A stretch of DNA of 64,000 nt from NCBI GenBank assembly GCA_902523635.1, contig CABZAE010000001.1:1-64000 (forward strand). The letters are read 5' to 3'. The translations under genes and the position numbers were made by a program. This document shows positions 44,443-52,847 of this stretch, piece by piece (the stretch's first letter is position 1; the number at the start of each line of letters is the position of its first letter). The notes below the pieces were generated by a model, which worked only from the letters and a program-made list of their open reading frames with translations, was not told the DNA's origin and ran no database searches. This DNA is from an uncultured Bacteroidota bacterium. Lineage in GTDB: Bacteria > Bacteroidota > Bacteroidia > Flavobacteriales > Flavobacteriaceae.

Positions 44443-45591
44443 ATGAAAAAAATATATTTTGACAATGCAGCTACAACTCAAATTGACAGCAATGTTTTAA
44501 AAAGTATGAATTTTGTGATGTCTAATTCTTATGGAAATCCATCCTCAACACATAGTTTTGGGAGGGAATCAAGAACTATAATTGAAAACGCTAGAAAATC
44601 AATTTCATCTGAGTTTAATGTTTCGACAAATGAAATTTTTTTTACATCTGGAGGAACTGAGTCGGACAACACAGTTTTAATTTCGGCAGTTCGGGATCTT
44701 GATGTTGAACGCATCATAACAACTAGAATTGAACACCACGCAGTATTAAATGTTGTAGAATTTTTAAACAAAAAATACAACGTTGAAGTTGAATATTTAG
44801 AACTAGATAAAAATGCCAATATCAATTTTAATGAATTAGAAAAACATCTTTCAAAAAATTATAAGAAAACATTGGTTACATTGATGCACATCAATAATGA
44901 AGTCGGTATAATAACCGACATAGATAGGGTAGGTAAACTGTGTAAAAAACATAATGCAATTTTCCACTCAGATACGGTACAGTCAATAGGAAAGTATAAG
45001 TTAGACCTTTCGAAATGTAATGTCGATTTTATCGTAGGATCTGCTCACAAGTTTCATGGACCAAAAGGTATTGGATTCATGTATGTGAATAAGAATTTAA
45101 ATTTAAAATCAATTTTAATTGGAGGAGGACAAGAAAGAGGTTTGAGAGCTGGTACAGAATCTGTTCACAATATTTTTGGAATGGAAAAAGCTTTTTTAAA
45201 CTCATATCAAAATTTTAAAAATGATAATAATCACATATTAGAATTAAAAAAATATTTTATAAAAAATGTAAAAAAAGAAATAGACGGAATAAAATTTAAT
45301 GCAAATTGTGATGATTTAGAAAATTCAAGTAGCTCTATAATAAATATATGTTTGCCGATTTCTAATGAAAGATCATTACTGCTGGATTTTAATCTTGACT
45401 TGAAAGGGATAGCATGCTCTAAGGGAAGTGCTTGTCAATCTGGAAGTAACAAAGGCTCACATGTTCTCTCAGAAATTTTGAGTGGTAATGATTTGAGTAA
45501 ACCTTCACTTAGGTTTTCTTTTTCCAAGTATAATACAAAGAAAGAAGTTGATTTTGTAATTGGAACTCTTAAAGATTTTATTGATAAGTAA
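44443..45591 (+). CDS. Cysteine desulfurase (NifS/IscS family)
   Basis: This PLP enzyme takes sulfur from cysteine for Fe-S clusters and thiolated tRNA. The 382 residues show YFDNAATTQIDSNVL, the ISCS-type NPSSTHSFGRESR, TSGGTESDN, MHINNEVGI, the PLP lysine in GSAHKFHGPKGIGFMYV and the nucleophilic cysteine in ACSKGSACQSGSNKGSHVL. No scaffold (IscU/SufU) is next to it, so it may act as a general sulfur donor, for instance for MnmA. The gene ends directly at the stop of the convergent M23 peptidase gene. Confidence 0.95.
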   Translation: MKKIYFDNAATTQIDSNVLKSMNFVMSNSYGNPSSTHSFGRESRTIIENARKSISSEFNVSTNEIFFTSGGTESDNTVLISAVRDLDVERIITTRIEHHAVLNVVEFLNKKYNVEVEYLELDKNANINFNELEKHLSKNYKKTLVTLMHINNEVGIITDIDRVGKLCKKHNAIFHSDTVQSIGKYKLDLSKCNVDFIVGSAHKFHGPKGIGFMYVNKNLNLKSILIGGGQERGLRAGTESVHNIFGMEKAFLNSYQNFKNDNNHILELKKYFIKNVKKEIDGIKFNANCDDLENSSSSIINICLPISNERSLLLDFNLDLKGIACSKGSACQSGSNKGSHVLSEILSGNDLSKPSLRFSFSKYNTKKEVDFVIGTLKDFIDK

Positions 45592-47265
45592 CTATTTTCT
45601 ATAAAAATTAAATGTTTTTTCAGTTCTATTTCCCACCATATCCTCAACTCTGATAAATATTTCGTTATCAACCTTATTTTCAAAATAGGAGTCAAAATTA
45701 TATACCAATTCATTTTTTTTATATTCATATTCAAATAACATCCATTTTCCATTAATCCAAACATTATAGTTTTTGATTCCAGTTTCATCATCTAAAATTT
45801 TAATTTTTATATTTTTTTTATTTGTTATCCAGACTCCATCTTTAAAGTTTTGTAATCTTATTTTCGGAGGAATAGTATCTTTTTTGATAAAATATGTTCC
45901 AAGAGATTTTGTCTTCAAATTAAAGAAGTCATTTTTATTTAAAGTTGATGTGGCAAAAGACTCATTATTATTTTGATCTTTAAATGCTAAGTAGTTCCCC
46001 TTTGAATCAGAGTTATTTTTAAACTCAACAGAGATATTTTTAAATACTGGTATGTATGGATTCAATATTTTTAAAGAATCTTGACTGCTAGATAATTTTA
46101 GATTTACATTTTTTAAAAAAGTATTTCTGGGAATCTTTATTTTTGAGTTTTCAAAATTAAAGTTATGTTCTAATTGATTATCGATTGACTTATTTAGCTC
46201 CTTGTCATAATCGAAACTAACAGGACTAGTAAACTCACCAAATTCAATAGGAATCTTAATGTATAAACTATTGTTTTTCAGATCTGATAACTTGATTAAA
46301 AATTCAGAAAATTTATTTTTAACATCCAAATAACCTTCATCAATATTTTCAGAATAAATACTCAAATCATTTCCTTGGTCAATAAAAAGTTTTATAATTC
46401 TTTCGTTATTTTTTATGTAATATTTATAATCAATTAAAGTTTTTATCTTGATTGATTCTTCAAAAAAAAATGAATCAAATTTGAATTCAATGTATTTTCT
46501 ATCATTGTAATAAGTTTGGTATTTGTAAATTCCATTTCTGTTATTTGCTAAATCTTGTCTGTCATAACCTGAAACACCAAAGCCGATTTTACCTTTAGCA
46601 AAAACTTTTTCACTCAAATATATGCTATCATTTATTTTTGAAACTTTGATTTTTATTGGATTACTTTGTTGGTAGAGACTATCAATTTTATAAATAAAAA
46701 CGGACGAGAGAGTAGGTTTTCGTGAATCTTTGATGTTAAAATTAAACAGCTGTGGATTTAATGCTTTTTGATTTGAAGTTTTTCTAATTTCATAATGAAG
46801 GTGTGGTCCAAATGATGAACCGGTGTTACCAGAATTTCCAATTTTTTCTTTTTTTAATATTTGTATTGCATTTTTTTTTGGATAATGTTCAATTTGGAAA
46901 GTTTGTCTATCATATTGAAGTTTTTTAATATAGTTTTCAATTTTATCACTAAAATTTTTTAGATGTGCATATACAGTTGTGTATCCATTTGGATGATTGA
47001 CATACAGTGCTTTACCAAAACCACCATGTTTTATGCTTATTCTACTAACATAACCTTCAGCAGAACTATATACATTCAACCCCTCTTTAAATTGGGTTTT
47101 AAAATCGATTCCAGAGTGAAAATGTGCAGATCTAGTTTCACCAAAATTCCCATTTAATATTTTTTCTATATTCAGAGGGTCAGAGAAGTAATTTTGTGGA
47201 TGTTTCTCTTGTGATTTAATGGTAAAGTTTGTAATTATAAATAAAACAACTAATGTTTTAGACAT
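45592..47265 (-). CDS. M23 (LytM) family metallopeptidase with C-terminal extension
   Basis: The product of 557 residues has a signal peptide (MSKTLVVLFIITNFTIKSQ) and an N-terminal M23 zinc peptidase domain: SAHFHSGIDFKTQFKEGLNVYSSAEGYVSRI (metal His and Asp), YVNHPNGYTTVYAHL and GPHLHYEIR. Family members cleave peptidoglycan cross-links or act as inactive activators. About 370 extra residues of beta-rich sequence follow without a known domain that I recognise. The ORF-track start (47316) is 17 residues too early because the signal peptide begins at the ATG at 47265. Confidence 0.92.
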   Translation of the reverse strand: MSKTLVVLFIITNFTIKSQEKHPQNYFSDPLNIEKILNGNFGETRSAHFHSGIDFKTQFKEGLNVYSSAEGYVSRISIKHGGFGKALYVNHPNGYTTVYAHLKNFSDKIENYIKKLQYDRQTFQIEHYPKKNAIQILKKEKIGNSGNTGSSFGPHLHYEIRKTSNQKALNPQLFNFNIKDSRKPTLSSVFIYKIDSLYQQSNPIKIKVSKINDSIYLSEKVFAKGKIGFGVSGYDRQDLANNRNGIYKYQTYYNDRKYIEFKFDSFFFEESIKIKTLIDYKYYIKNNERIIKLFIDQGNDLSIYSENIDEGYLDVKNKFSEFLIKLSDLKNNSLYIKIPIEFGEFTSPVSFDYDKELNKSIDNQLEHNFNFENSKIKIPRNTFLKNVNLKLSSSQDSLKILNPYIPVFKNISVEFKNNSDSKGNYLAFKDQNNNESFATSTLNKNDFFNLKTKSLGTYFIKKDTIPPKIRLQNFKDGVWITNKKNIKIKILDDETGIKNYNVWINGKWMLFEYEYKKNELVYNFDSYFENKVDNEIFIRVEDMVGNRTEKTFNFYRK

Positions 47266-47317
47266 TTTTATCTTTAAAAACATTTCTAATTTATATTCAT
47301 TTAAAAATAAATCCAAC

Positions 47318-47348
47318 TTGTTTATAAATATAAGTAATATTAAATTTG
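47318..47348 (+). promoter_or_regulatory. Consensus promoter of the coiled-coil/zapA operon
   Basis: TTG at 47318-47320, a 20-base spacer and TAAATTTG at 47341-47348 form the cleanest Bacteroidetes-type promoter in the window. The predicted transcript begins near 47352, just before the ATG at 47361. Confidence 0.65.
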
Positions 47349-47360
47349 GTTAAATGTTCA

Positions 47361-47648
47361 ATGTTAATGGCCACTAAAAATCTTGAGATATTAGAACTTA
47401 ATGTAGAAAAGCTCAAAACTTTGGTATTTGATCTTAGAAAAGAAAATTCAAGCATAAGCCACGACCTTGAAAAGAAAGAGAATCAAATTTCAATTTATAA
47501 AAAAGAGCTAAATGAATACAAAATTAAATACGAATCTTTAAAAATTGCTGAATCTTTACAAGGCAATAACGACAAAACATTTACAAAAGCGAAGCTAAAT
47601 AATATGATAAAAGAAATAGATAAGTGTATAATGAATTTAAGTACATAA
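47361..47648 (+). CDS. Small coiled-coil protein upstream of zapA
   Basis: The product of about 95 residues is mostly a heptad-type coiled coil (LEILELNVEKLKTLVFDLRKENSSISHDLEKKENQISIYKKELNEYKIKYESLK) followed by a short conserved tail (FTKAKLNNMIKEIDKCIMNLST). No enzyme domain is visible. The ORF track begins at a TTG at 47346, but that codon lies in the -7 promoter box, so ATG 47361 or 47367 (MATKNLEIL) is the start. The pairing with ZapA suggests a cell-division partner, possibly like ZapB, but that is inference. zapA starts nine bases after its stop. Confidence 0.85.
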   Translation: MLMATKNLEILELNVEKLKTLVFDLRKENSSISHDLEKKENQISIYKKELNEYKIKYESLKIAESLQGNNDKTFTKAKLNNMIKEIDKCIMNLST

Positions 47649-47657
47649 ATTAAGAAT

Positions 47658-47942
47658 ATGCAAAAAATTAAATTGACAATTGCTAATAGAATTTATCCTT
47701 TGAATGTACCATCTGAACAAGAAGAAGGTCTAAGGGCTGCATCAAAAAAAATTGAGATTATGATTAAACATTATGAGGAAAACTATGCTGTAAAAGATAA
47801 ACAGGACGTTTTAGCAATGTGTGCCTTACAACTAGCAACTCTGAATGAGCAGGAGAATATGTTTGAAAAGAAAAATAGTAATCTTGTTGAACAAAGAATA
47901 GAAAAATTAAATCATTCTATTTCTGAAATTTTTGATAAATAA
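47658..47942 (+). CDS. zapA: Cell division protein ZapA
   Basis: ZapA bundles FtsZ filaments at the division site. The 94-residue protein matches the family: KLTIANRIYPLNVPSEQEEGLRAASKKIEIMI followed by a C-terminal helix for dimer and tetramer contact (VLAMCALQLATLNEQENMFE). Length is normal. It follows the coiled-coil gene by nine bases and is followed after about 25 bases by the 6S RNA, an order found in other flavobacteria. Confidence 0.94.
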   Translation: MQKIKLTIANRIYPLNVPSEQEEGLRAASKKIEIMIKHYEENYAVKDKQDVLAMCALQLATLNEQENMFEKKNSNLVEQRIEKLNHSISEIFDK

Positions 47943-47965
47943 ACGTTCATTTAAATATTAATTTA

Positions 47966-48122
47966 AAGCCTATATCAATCTTTTTGATAAACTCAACGCG
48001 AATTTTTTTATAAAGGGGTGAGTCTTTTCTGCTAAAGCACGCCAATATGGATCCTTGATCAGTCAGTTAGCCTTAATCTTGTTTTATGAGAGTTTATACA
48101 AAACATTCATGATGTAGGCTTT
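47966..48122 (+). ncRNA. ssrS: 6S RNA (6S-Flavo type)
   Basis: 6S RNA folds into a long hairpin resembling an open promoter and sequesters RNA polymerase. The region begins AGCCTATATCA (47967-47977) and ends TGATGTAGGCT (48110-48120); these pair over 11 bp with one G-U pair, followed by a run of eight T. Inside are blocks I recognise from flavobacterial 6S RNAs, such as AAAGGGGTGAGTCTT, GCACGCCAATATGG, GATCAGTCAGTTAGCC and GAGTTTATACAAAACATTCATG. The position after zapA also fits. Exact ends are estimates. Confidence 0.9.
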
Positions 48123-48128
48123 TTTTTC
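48110..48128 (+). terminator. Terminator formed by the closing stem of 6S RNA
   Basis: The 3' strand of the 6S closing stem (TGATGTAGGCT) runs straight into TTTTTTTT, so the RNA carries its own intrinsic termination signal. It also separates this unit from the convergent galT gene. Confidence 0.6.
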
Positions 48129-48147
48129 GTAATGAAGCTCAAAACTA

Positions 48148-49164
48148 CTAACATTTTCTTAATCTTTCCGCTGCAAACTCTGGTGTAATATCTCTTTGAG
48201 GACCAGCAAACATTTCGTATCCAACCATAAATTTTTTAATTTTTGAGGACCTTAATAGAGGAGGGTAGAAAGACATGTGCATATGCCAGTGTTTATTTGC
48301 CTTTTTGTCTGTTGGTGATTGGTGGATTCCCATTGAATATGGAAATGGACATCCGAACAACTTATCAAATTTTTGACATTGAGTTTTTAAAATTTTAGCA
48401 TAGTCTACAATTTCATCCTTCGTAAGTTCTGAGATTGACTTTTTTTGTTTTTTTGGAATTATCATTGTTTCATAGGGCCAAGTTGCCCAAAAAGGGACTA
48501 GACATACAAATGAATTATTTTCAATAACAATTCTGTCATTAACAGAGATTTCTTGTTCAAGATATTCTTTCAGTAAGCTTACCTTATTTTTTAAAAAAAA
48601 ATGTTTTTGATTTAAATCCTTTTTTTTTACAATATCGGGAACAGTCTCCTGTGCCCAGACTTGACCATGAGGGTGGGGATTTGAACAACCCATCATTTCT
48701 CCTTTATTTTCAAAAATTTGTACATGTTTTATTTCTTGGATTAATCCTAAAGACCTGTACTCATTAATCCATAAATCTATAATTAAGACTATTTCATCGA
48801 CATTCATTCTAGACATTGTTTGAGAGTGATTAGGTGAGTAGCACAGTACTTTACAAATTCCCTTTTCACTTCTGGCTTCCAAAAGATTATCATTTATATT
48901 TTCACTTTTCTGATTCAATTCTAATGATGAATAATCATTAATAAAACTATATGTTGTAGTATAGTTTTTGTTTCTTTCACCATTTGCTCTATAATTACCT
49001 GGACACAGGTAACAATTGGGATCATAAGTTTTTAAATTTGGGTTTTCAATTTTATTTGATTCGCCAATCCAAGGCCTCTCCAACCGGTTGGGACAAACCA
49101 ATACCCACTCACCAGTTAAAATATTCTTTCTTCTGTTAGTTTTATTATCTATCATTTTAATCAT
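48148..49164 (-). CDS. galT: Galactose-1-phosphate uridylyltransferase
   Basis: GalT exchanges UMP between UDP-glucose and galactose 1-phosphate in the Leloir pathway. The 338-residue protein has the zinc-site block CYLCPGN (about 56), NKGEMMGCSNPHPHGQVWA with the nucleophilic histidine, VCLVPFWATWPYETMIIPK, and HWHMHMSFYPPLLRS. The ATG overlaps the galK stop (ATGA), so it ends the sulfatase-galE-galK-galT operon. An internal start at M4 is possible. Confidence 0.97.
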   Translation of the reverse strand: MIKMIDNKTNRRKNILTGEWVLVCPNRLERPWIGESNKIENPNLKTYDPNCYLCPGNYRANGERNKNYTTTYSFINDYSSLELNQKSENINDNLLEARSEKGICKVLCYSPNHSQTMSRMNVDEIVLIIDLWINEYRSLGLIQEIKHVQIFENKGEMMGCSNPHPHGQVWAQETVPDIVKKKDLNQKHFFLKNKVSLLKEYLEQEISVNDRIVIENNSFVCLVPFWATWPYETMIIPKKQKKSISELTKDEIVDYAKILKTQCQKFDKLFGCPFPYSMGIHQSPTDKKANKHWHMHMSFYPPLLRSSKIKKFMVGYEMFAGPQRDITPEFAAERLRKC

Positions 49165-50264
49165 AAGACTTCCACACCATTAGATGTAGAGGCAGAAATG
49201 GATGTTAAATCCATATTAAACTTATTGTAATATTCTTTTTTTGAAATATCAATGAAGCTTTTAACATAATCTGTATTAACTAAATTAATTGTTGATCCAC
49301 CAAATCCACCACCCATCATTCTTGAACCAATTACTTTATTATTATTTTTAAATAAATCAACCAAAAAATCCAATTCTTCACAACTGACTTTATACTTTTC
49401 CCTCAGACCGTTGTGTGATTCATACATCAATTTTCCAAATTGAATTAAATCATTATTTTCAATATGTTTTGCAGCAGTAATAGTTCTCTTATTTTCTATA
49501 ATCACATACTCAACTTTTTCATATAATTTCATATTGAATTTATTTTTAAATGACACTAAAATATCCACCGGAATTTCACATAAATCATTGAATTTAAATC
49601 CTTTGGAGTTTATAATGTTTAATGCCTTATTACAATCATTTCTTCGACTGTTGTACTCACTTTCTGCTAGATTGTGCGAAACATTAGTATTTAGAAGAAC
49701 GATTGAGTAAGGTTCAAAAACGGCGTTAACCAACTTTGATTCTAAAGTTTTGCAATTTAGAAACATTAATTTGTTTTTTTTTCCGAAAATAACAGAGAAT
49801 TGGTCCATGATTCCACATTTTGTTCCAACAAAATTGTGTTCAGCATTTCTACAAATTTTTACTAAATCAATTTTACTAAAATTTAAATCAAAAAGTTCAT
49901 TTAAACCAAAAGCTAATCCACATTCCAAAGCAGCAGAAGAACTAATACCAGCACCAGCAGGAATATTACTTTCAATTTTGCAATCGAAACCTCCAATACT
50001 ATTATTTTGTTTTTTTATTTCATATAATACTCCAATAATATAGTTTTTCCATTGATTTGATTCAATTTGCAAATCATCAAGATTTAATGAAAATTTTCCG
50101 AAACCTATTGATTCAATGTTGCAAATGTTAGTGTAGTTTGTTTTTAAATGAAAATTGATGTTTAAATCAATTGCTGCCGGTAAAACATAGCCACCATTAT
50201 AATCAATATGTTCACCAATTAAATTTATTCTTGCTGGTGATTTAATTTTGATTTCTCTGTTCAT
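49161..50264 (-). CDS. galK: Galactokinase
   Basis: GalK phosphorylates galactose at C1 and belongs to the GHMP kinases. The 367 residues show the galactokinase signature SPARINLIGEHIDYNGGYVLPAAID, the phosphate loop NIPAGAGISSSAALE (about 95), GTKCGIMDQF with catalytic Asp, and GSRMMGGGFGGSTINLV. It overlaps galE by 23 bases and galT by four bases. Confidence 0.97.
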   Translation of the reverse strand: MNREIKIKSPARINLIGEHIDYNGGYVLPAAIDLNINFHLKTNYTNICNIESIGFGKFSLNLDDLQIESNQWKNYIIGVLYEIKKQNNSIGGFDCKIESNIPAGAGISSSAALECGLAFGLNELFDLNFSKIDLVKICRNAEHNFVGTKCGIMDQFSVIFGKKNKLMFLNCKTLESKLVNAVFEPYSIVLLNTNVSHNLAESEYNSRRNDCNKALNIINSKGFKFNDLCEIPVDILVSFKNKFNMKLYEKVEYVIIENKRTITAAKHIENNDLIQFGKLMYESHNGLREKYKVSCEELDFLVDLFKNNNKVIGSRMMGGGFGGSTINLVNTDYVKSFIDISKKEYYNKFNMDLTSISASTSNGVEVL

Positions 50265-51279
50265 TAGTTTTTAAATTCAATTCCCATTTCCATGCAGTTT
50301 CCAATGCATTTTCCAAACTGTATTTTGTTGACCAATTTAACTCATCTTTGATTTTTGTAGAGTCGGCATACGCTACGATCACATCACCATTTCTTCTTTT
50401 ACCAATTTTATAATTTAGTTTGAGTTGATTAACATTTTCAAAAAGACTAATCAACTCTAAAACTGAAGTTCCTTTACCGCTACCCACATTATAAACTTTA
50501 AAATAGTTGTCGTCATTTACATCGGTTAGTTTCTCCAAACAAGAAATATGTACTTCTGCCAAATCCATAATATGAATGTAATCTCTAATACAAGTCCCGT
50601 CTTTAGTATTATAATCATTTCCAAAAACAGTTAAAAAATCTCTTTTACCGATTGCAGTTTGAGTGATGTAAGGAACGAGATTTTCAGGAACACCAGTAGG
50701 AAGTTCCCCAATTATAGATGTTGGATGTGCACCAACTGGGTTAAAATATCTCAGAGTTATATTCTTGAAGCAGTGACCCGATTCAATAACAGATTCGAGA
50801 ATTTCCTCACATTTTCTCTTTGATTGACCATATGGAGATTCTGCTTTTTTGAGTTTGAAAGTTTCATTTATCGGCATTGAATCAGCTTGCCCATAAACAG
50901 TACAGCTTGAACTAAAAATAAAGTTTATAGGATTTTTTAATAATTTAATTTCGTCAATAATATTTTCAAGAGATCCTATGTTGTTTTGAAAATATTTTTT
51001 GGGATAAAGAATGCTTTCATTTACAGATTTATGGGCAGCAAAATGAATTATTCCGTCAAAATTATAATTCTTAAAAAGTTTAGATACCGATTCTCTTTCT
51101 TTTAAATCAATTTTTTCAAAAGCTGGAGTTTTATTTGTGATTTTAAAAATATTTTTGAGAACTTTTTCATTAGAGTTAGATAAATCATCAACAATTACTA
51201 CATCATACCCTTTTTCTAATAGTAAAACACTAGTGTGAGAACCTATGTAGCCTAAACCTCCAGTAACTAATACTTGCAT
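50242..51279 (-). CDS. galE: UDP-glucose 4-epimerase
   Basis: GalE interconverts UDP-galactose and UDP-glucose. The 345-residue protein has the NAD-binding VTGGLGYIGSHTSVLL, SSSCTVYGQ, the catalytic YGQSKRK and LRYFNPVGAHP, plus DGTCIRDYIHIMDLAEVH. The start lies six bases after the stop of a sulfatase gene with no room for a promoter, so galE-galK-galT are probably read from the sulfatase promoter. Confidence 0.97.
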   Translation of the reverse strand: MQVLVTGGLGYIGSHTSVLLLEKGYDVVIVDDLSNSNEKVLKNIFKITNKTPAFEKIDLKERESVSKLFKNYNFDGIIHFAAHKSVNESILYPKKYFQNNIGSLENIIDEIKLLKNPINFIFSSSCTVYGQADSMPINETFKLKKAESPYGQSKRKCEEILESVIESGHCFKNITLRYFNPVGAHPTSIIGELPTGVPENLVPYITQTAIGKRDFLTVFGNDYNTKDGTCIRDYIHIMDLAEVHISCLEKLTDVNDDNYFKVYNVGSGKGTSVLELISLFENVNQLKLNYKIGKRRNGDVIVAYADSTKIKDELNWSTKYSLENALETAWKWELNLKTNEQRNQN

Positions 51280-51285
51280 TTAATA

Positions 51286-52806
51286 TTATTCAAGTTCTAG
51301 TTTTTTAGCCTTTTTTTTGTCTGAGCCTAAAATTTCTTGATACCGGGAAATCATTTCTTTCAATTTATCGGGGTTACTCTTAGACAAATTATTTTGTTGA
51401 GATATGTCATTCTCCAAATTGAATAACAAATGATCTTTTGAGTTACCTAATTCAATGTTAACTCTCGGATGTACAGCGATTAGATCGTATGGTGGAATCA
51501 TTACCCAGTCATTTTTTCTAAAAGCAGTTCTTGAGGTTGCCTCAATGACCAGTTCCTCTCTACCTTTTCCTTTATTTTTAAAAAACACGCTGGATAAATC
51601 AACACCATCATTCGATTTAATTTCAGAACCTAATAGTGATGAGAATGAGTTCAGGAAATCTATTTGGGTAACAATTTCGTCAGAAATTTCCGGTTTAATT
51701 TTCCCTTTCCAATAAGTGATAAATGGAACTCGTGTTCCCGCTTCAAAAAGACTGTATTTTCCTCCTCTCAAATTTCCTGCAGGAGTATGATCTCCCAATT
51801 TTTCAACAGCATCATCATAATATCCATCATTTAAAACAGGCCCATTGTCACTGGAAATAATGATAATAGTATTTTCTAAGATGCCATTTTCTTCAAGGTA
51901 GTTGTACATTTCTCCAATACACCAATCAGCTTCTTTAATAACATCTCCTCTAGGTCCCATTCCTGATGAGCCAACGAACCTTGGATGCGGTGTTCTAGGA
52001 ACATGCGGTTGTTGAAGTGAGTAAAACAGAAAAAACGGTTTATCTTTCACTTTATTTAAATAATCTTTCGCCTTATTAATAAATTCATCTGCCATATCAA
52101 TATCGCTCCATTTTGCTTTGTCACCACCTTTCATATACCCAATTCTTGGAACACCATTGATAATTGCTTTATTGTGACCATGATGCCATCTCATTGTTAA
52201 CATTTCTGGATTTTTTGTTCCACTTGGAAGTCCATAATCATTATCATCAAAATTAATTTCTATTGGATCGTTTGGATCTAAGTTAACTACATTACCATTT
52301 TCAATGTATACAGTAGGAACTCTATCCTGAGTGTCAGCCATGATGAAGGAGTGGTCAAATCCAACTTCATTAGGGCCTGGGCTGATTAAACTGTTATAGT
52401 CAATTGGTCCGTCTTTCCCGAGTCCAAGGTGCCATTTTCCAACAACTCCTGTTTGATAGCCCATTGATTTGAACATCTTTGGTAAAGTCATTTCACTTTC
52501 GTCTATTATCAAATTTCCTCCTGTGATTATCTTGGCCTTTTTATTTCTCCAAGGATATGTTCCAGTCATTAGAGCATATCGACTTGGGCTACATGTAGCT
52601 GAACTAGCATATCCATTAGTAAACCTAATTCCACCATTTGCAATTTTGTCAATGTTTGGGGTTTCTAGAGTCCCTAACTGGTAAGAACTGACATCTCCAT
52701 AACCCAGATCGTCTAAATAAATAAGAACAACATTTGGTTGCATATTTTTATCAGAGCTACAAGAAAATAGAAATGTAAAAAACAGTAGCAGAAATTTTGC
52801 TTTCAT
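51286..52806 (-). CDS. Lipoprotein sulfatase (S1 family) heading the galactose operon
   Basis: Type I sulfatases hydrolyse sulfate esters using a formylglycine made from cysteine. The 506 residues begin with a lipoprotein signal (FLLLFFTFLFSC, Cys16) followed by SSDK, then PNVVLIYLDDLGYGDV with two metal aspartates and the active-site ATCSPSRYALMTG (Cys72). GKWHLGLG and the late SDNGPVL block complete the metal site. The acidic residues after the lipobox cysteine fit surface-export signals described for Bacteroidetes lipoproteins. It is six bases upstream of galE, so its substrate probably contains sulfated galactose. Subfamily cannot be assigned by eye. Confidence 0.93.
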   Translation of the reverse strand: MKAKFLLLFFTFLFSCSSDKNMQPNVVLIYLDDLGYGDVSSYQLGTLETPNIDKIANGGIRFTNGYASSATCSPSRYALMTGTYPWRNKKAKIITGGNLIIDESEMTLPKMFKSMGYQTGVVGKWHLGLGKDGPIDYNSLISPGPNEVGFDHSFIMADTQDRVPTVYIENGNVVNLDPNDPIEINFDDNDYGLPSGTKNPEMLTMRWHHGHNKAIINGVPRIGYMKGGDKAKWSDIDMADEFINKAKDYLNKVKDKPFFLFYSLQQPHVPRTPHPRFVGSSGMGPRGDVIKEADWCIGEMYNYLEENGILENTIIIISSDNGPVLNDGYYDDAVEKLGDHTPAGNLRGGKYSLFEAGTRVPFITYWKGKIKPEISDEIVTQIDFLNSFSSLLGSEIKSNDGVDLSSVFFKNKGKGREELVIEATSRTAFRKNDWVMIPPYDLIAVHPRVNIELGNSKDHLLFNLENDISQQNNLSKSNPDKLKEMISRYQEILGSDKKKAKKLELE

Positions 52807-52847
52807 AATAATTTATAATTTAGTTGTTGTTTAGATGCACTAACTTA

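Noticed and set aside
45435-45791. 118-residue minus ORF overlapping the cysteine desulfurase and M23 genes
   Set aside because: It reads across two well-supported convergent genes in a different frame and has no family features.
48001-48110. Small ORF between zapA and galT
   Set aside because: The region folds and matches as 6S RNA and shows no start codon with coding character.
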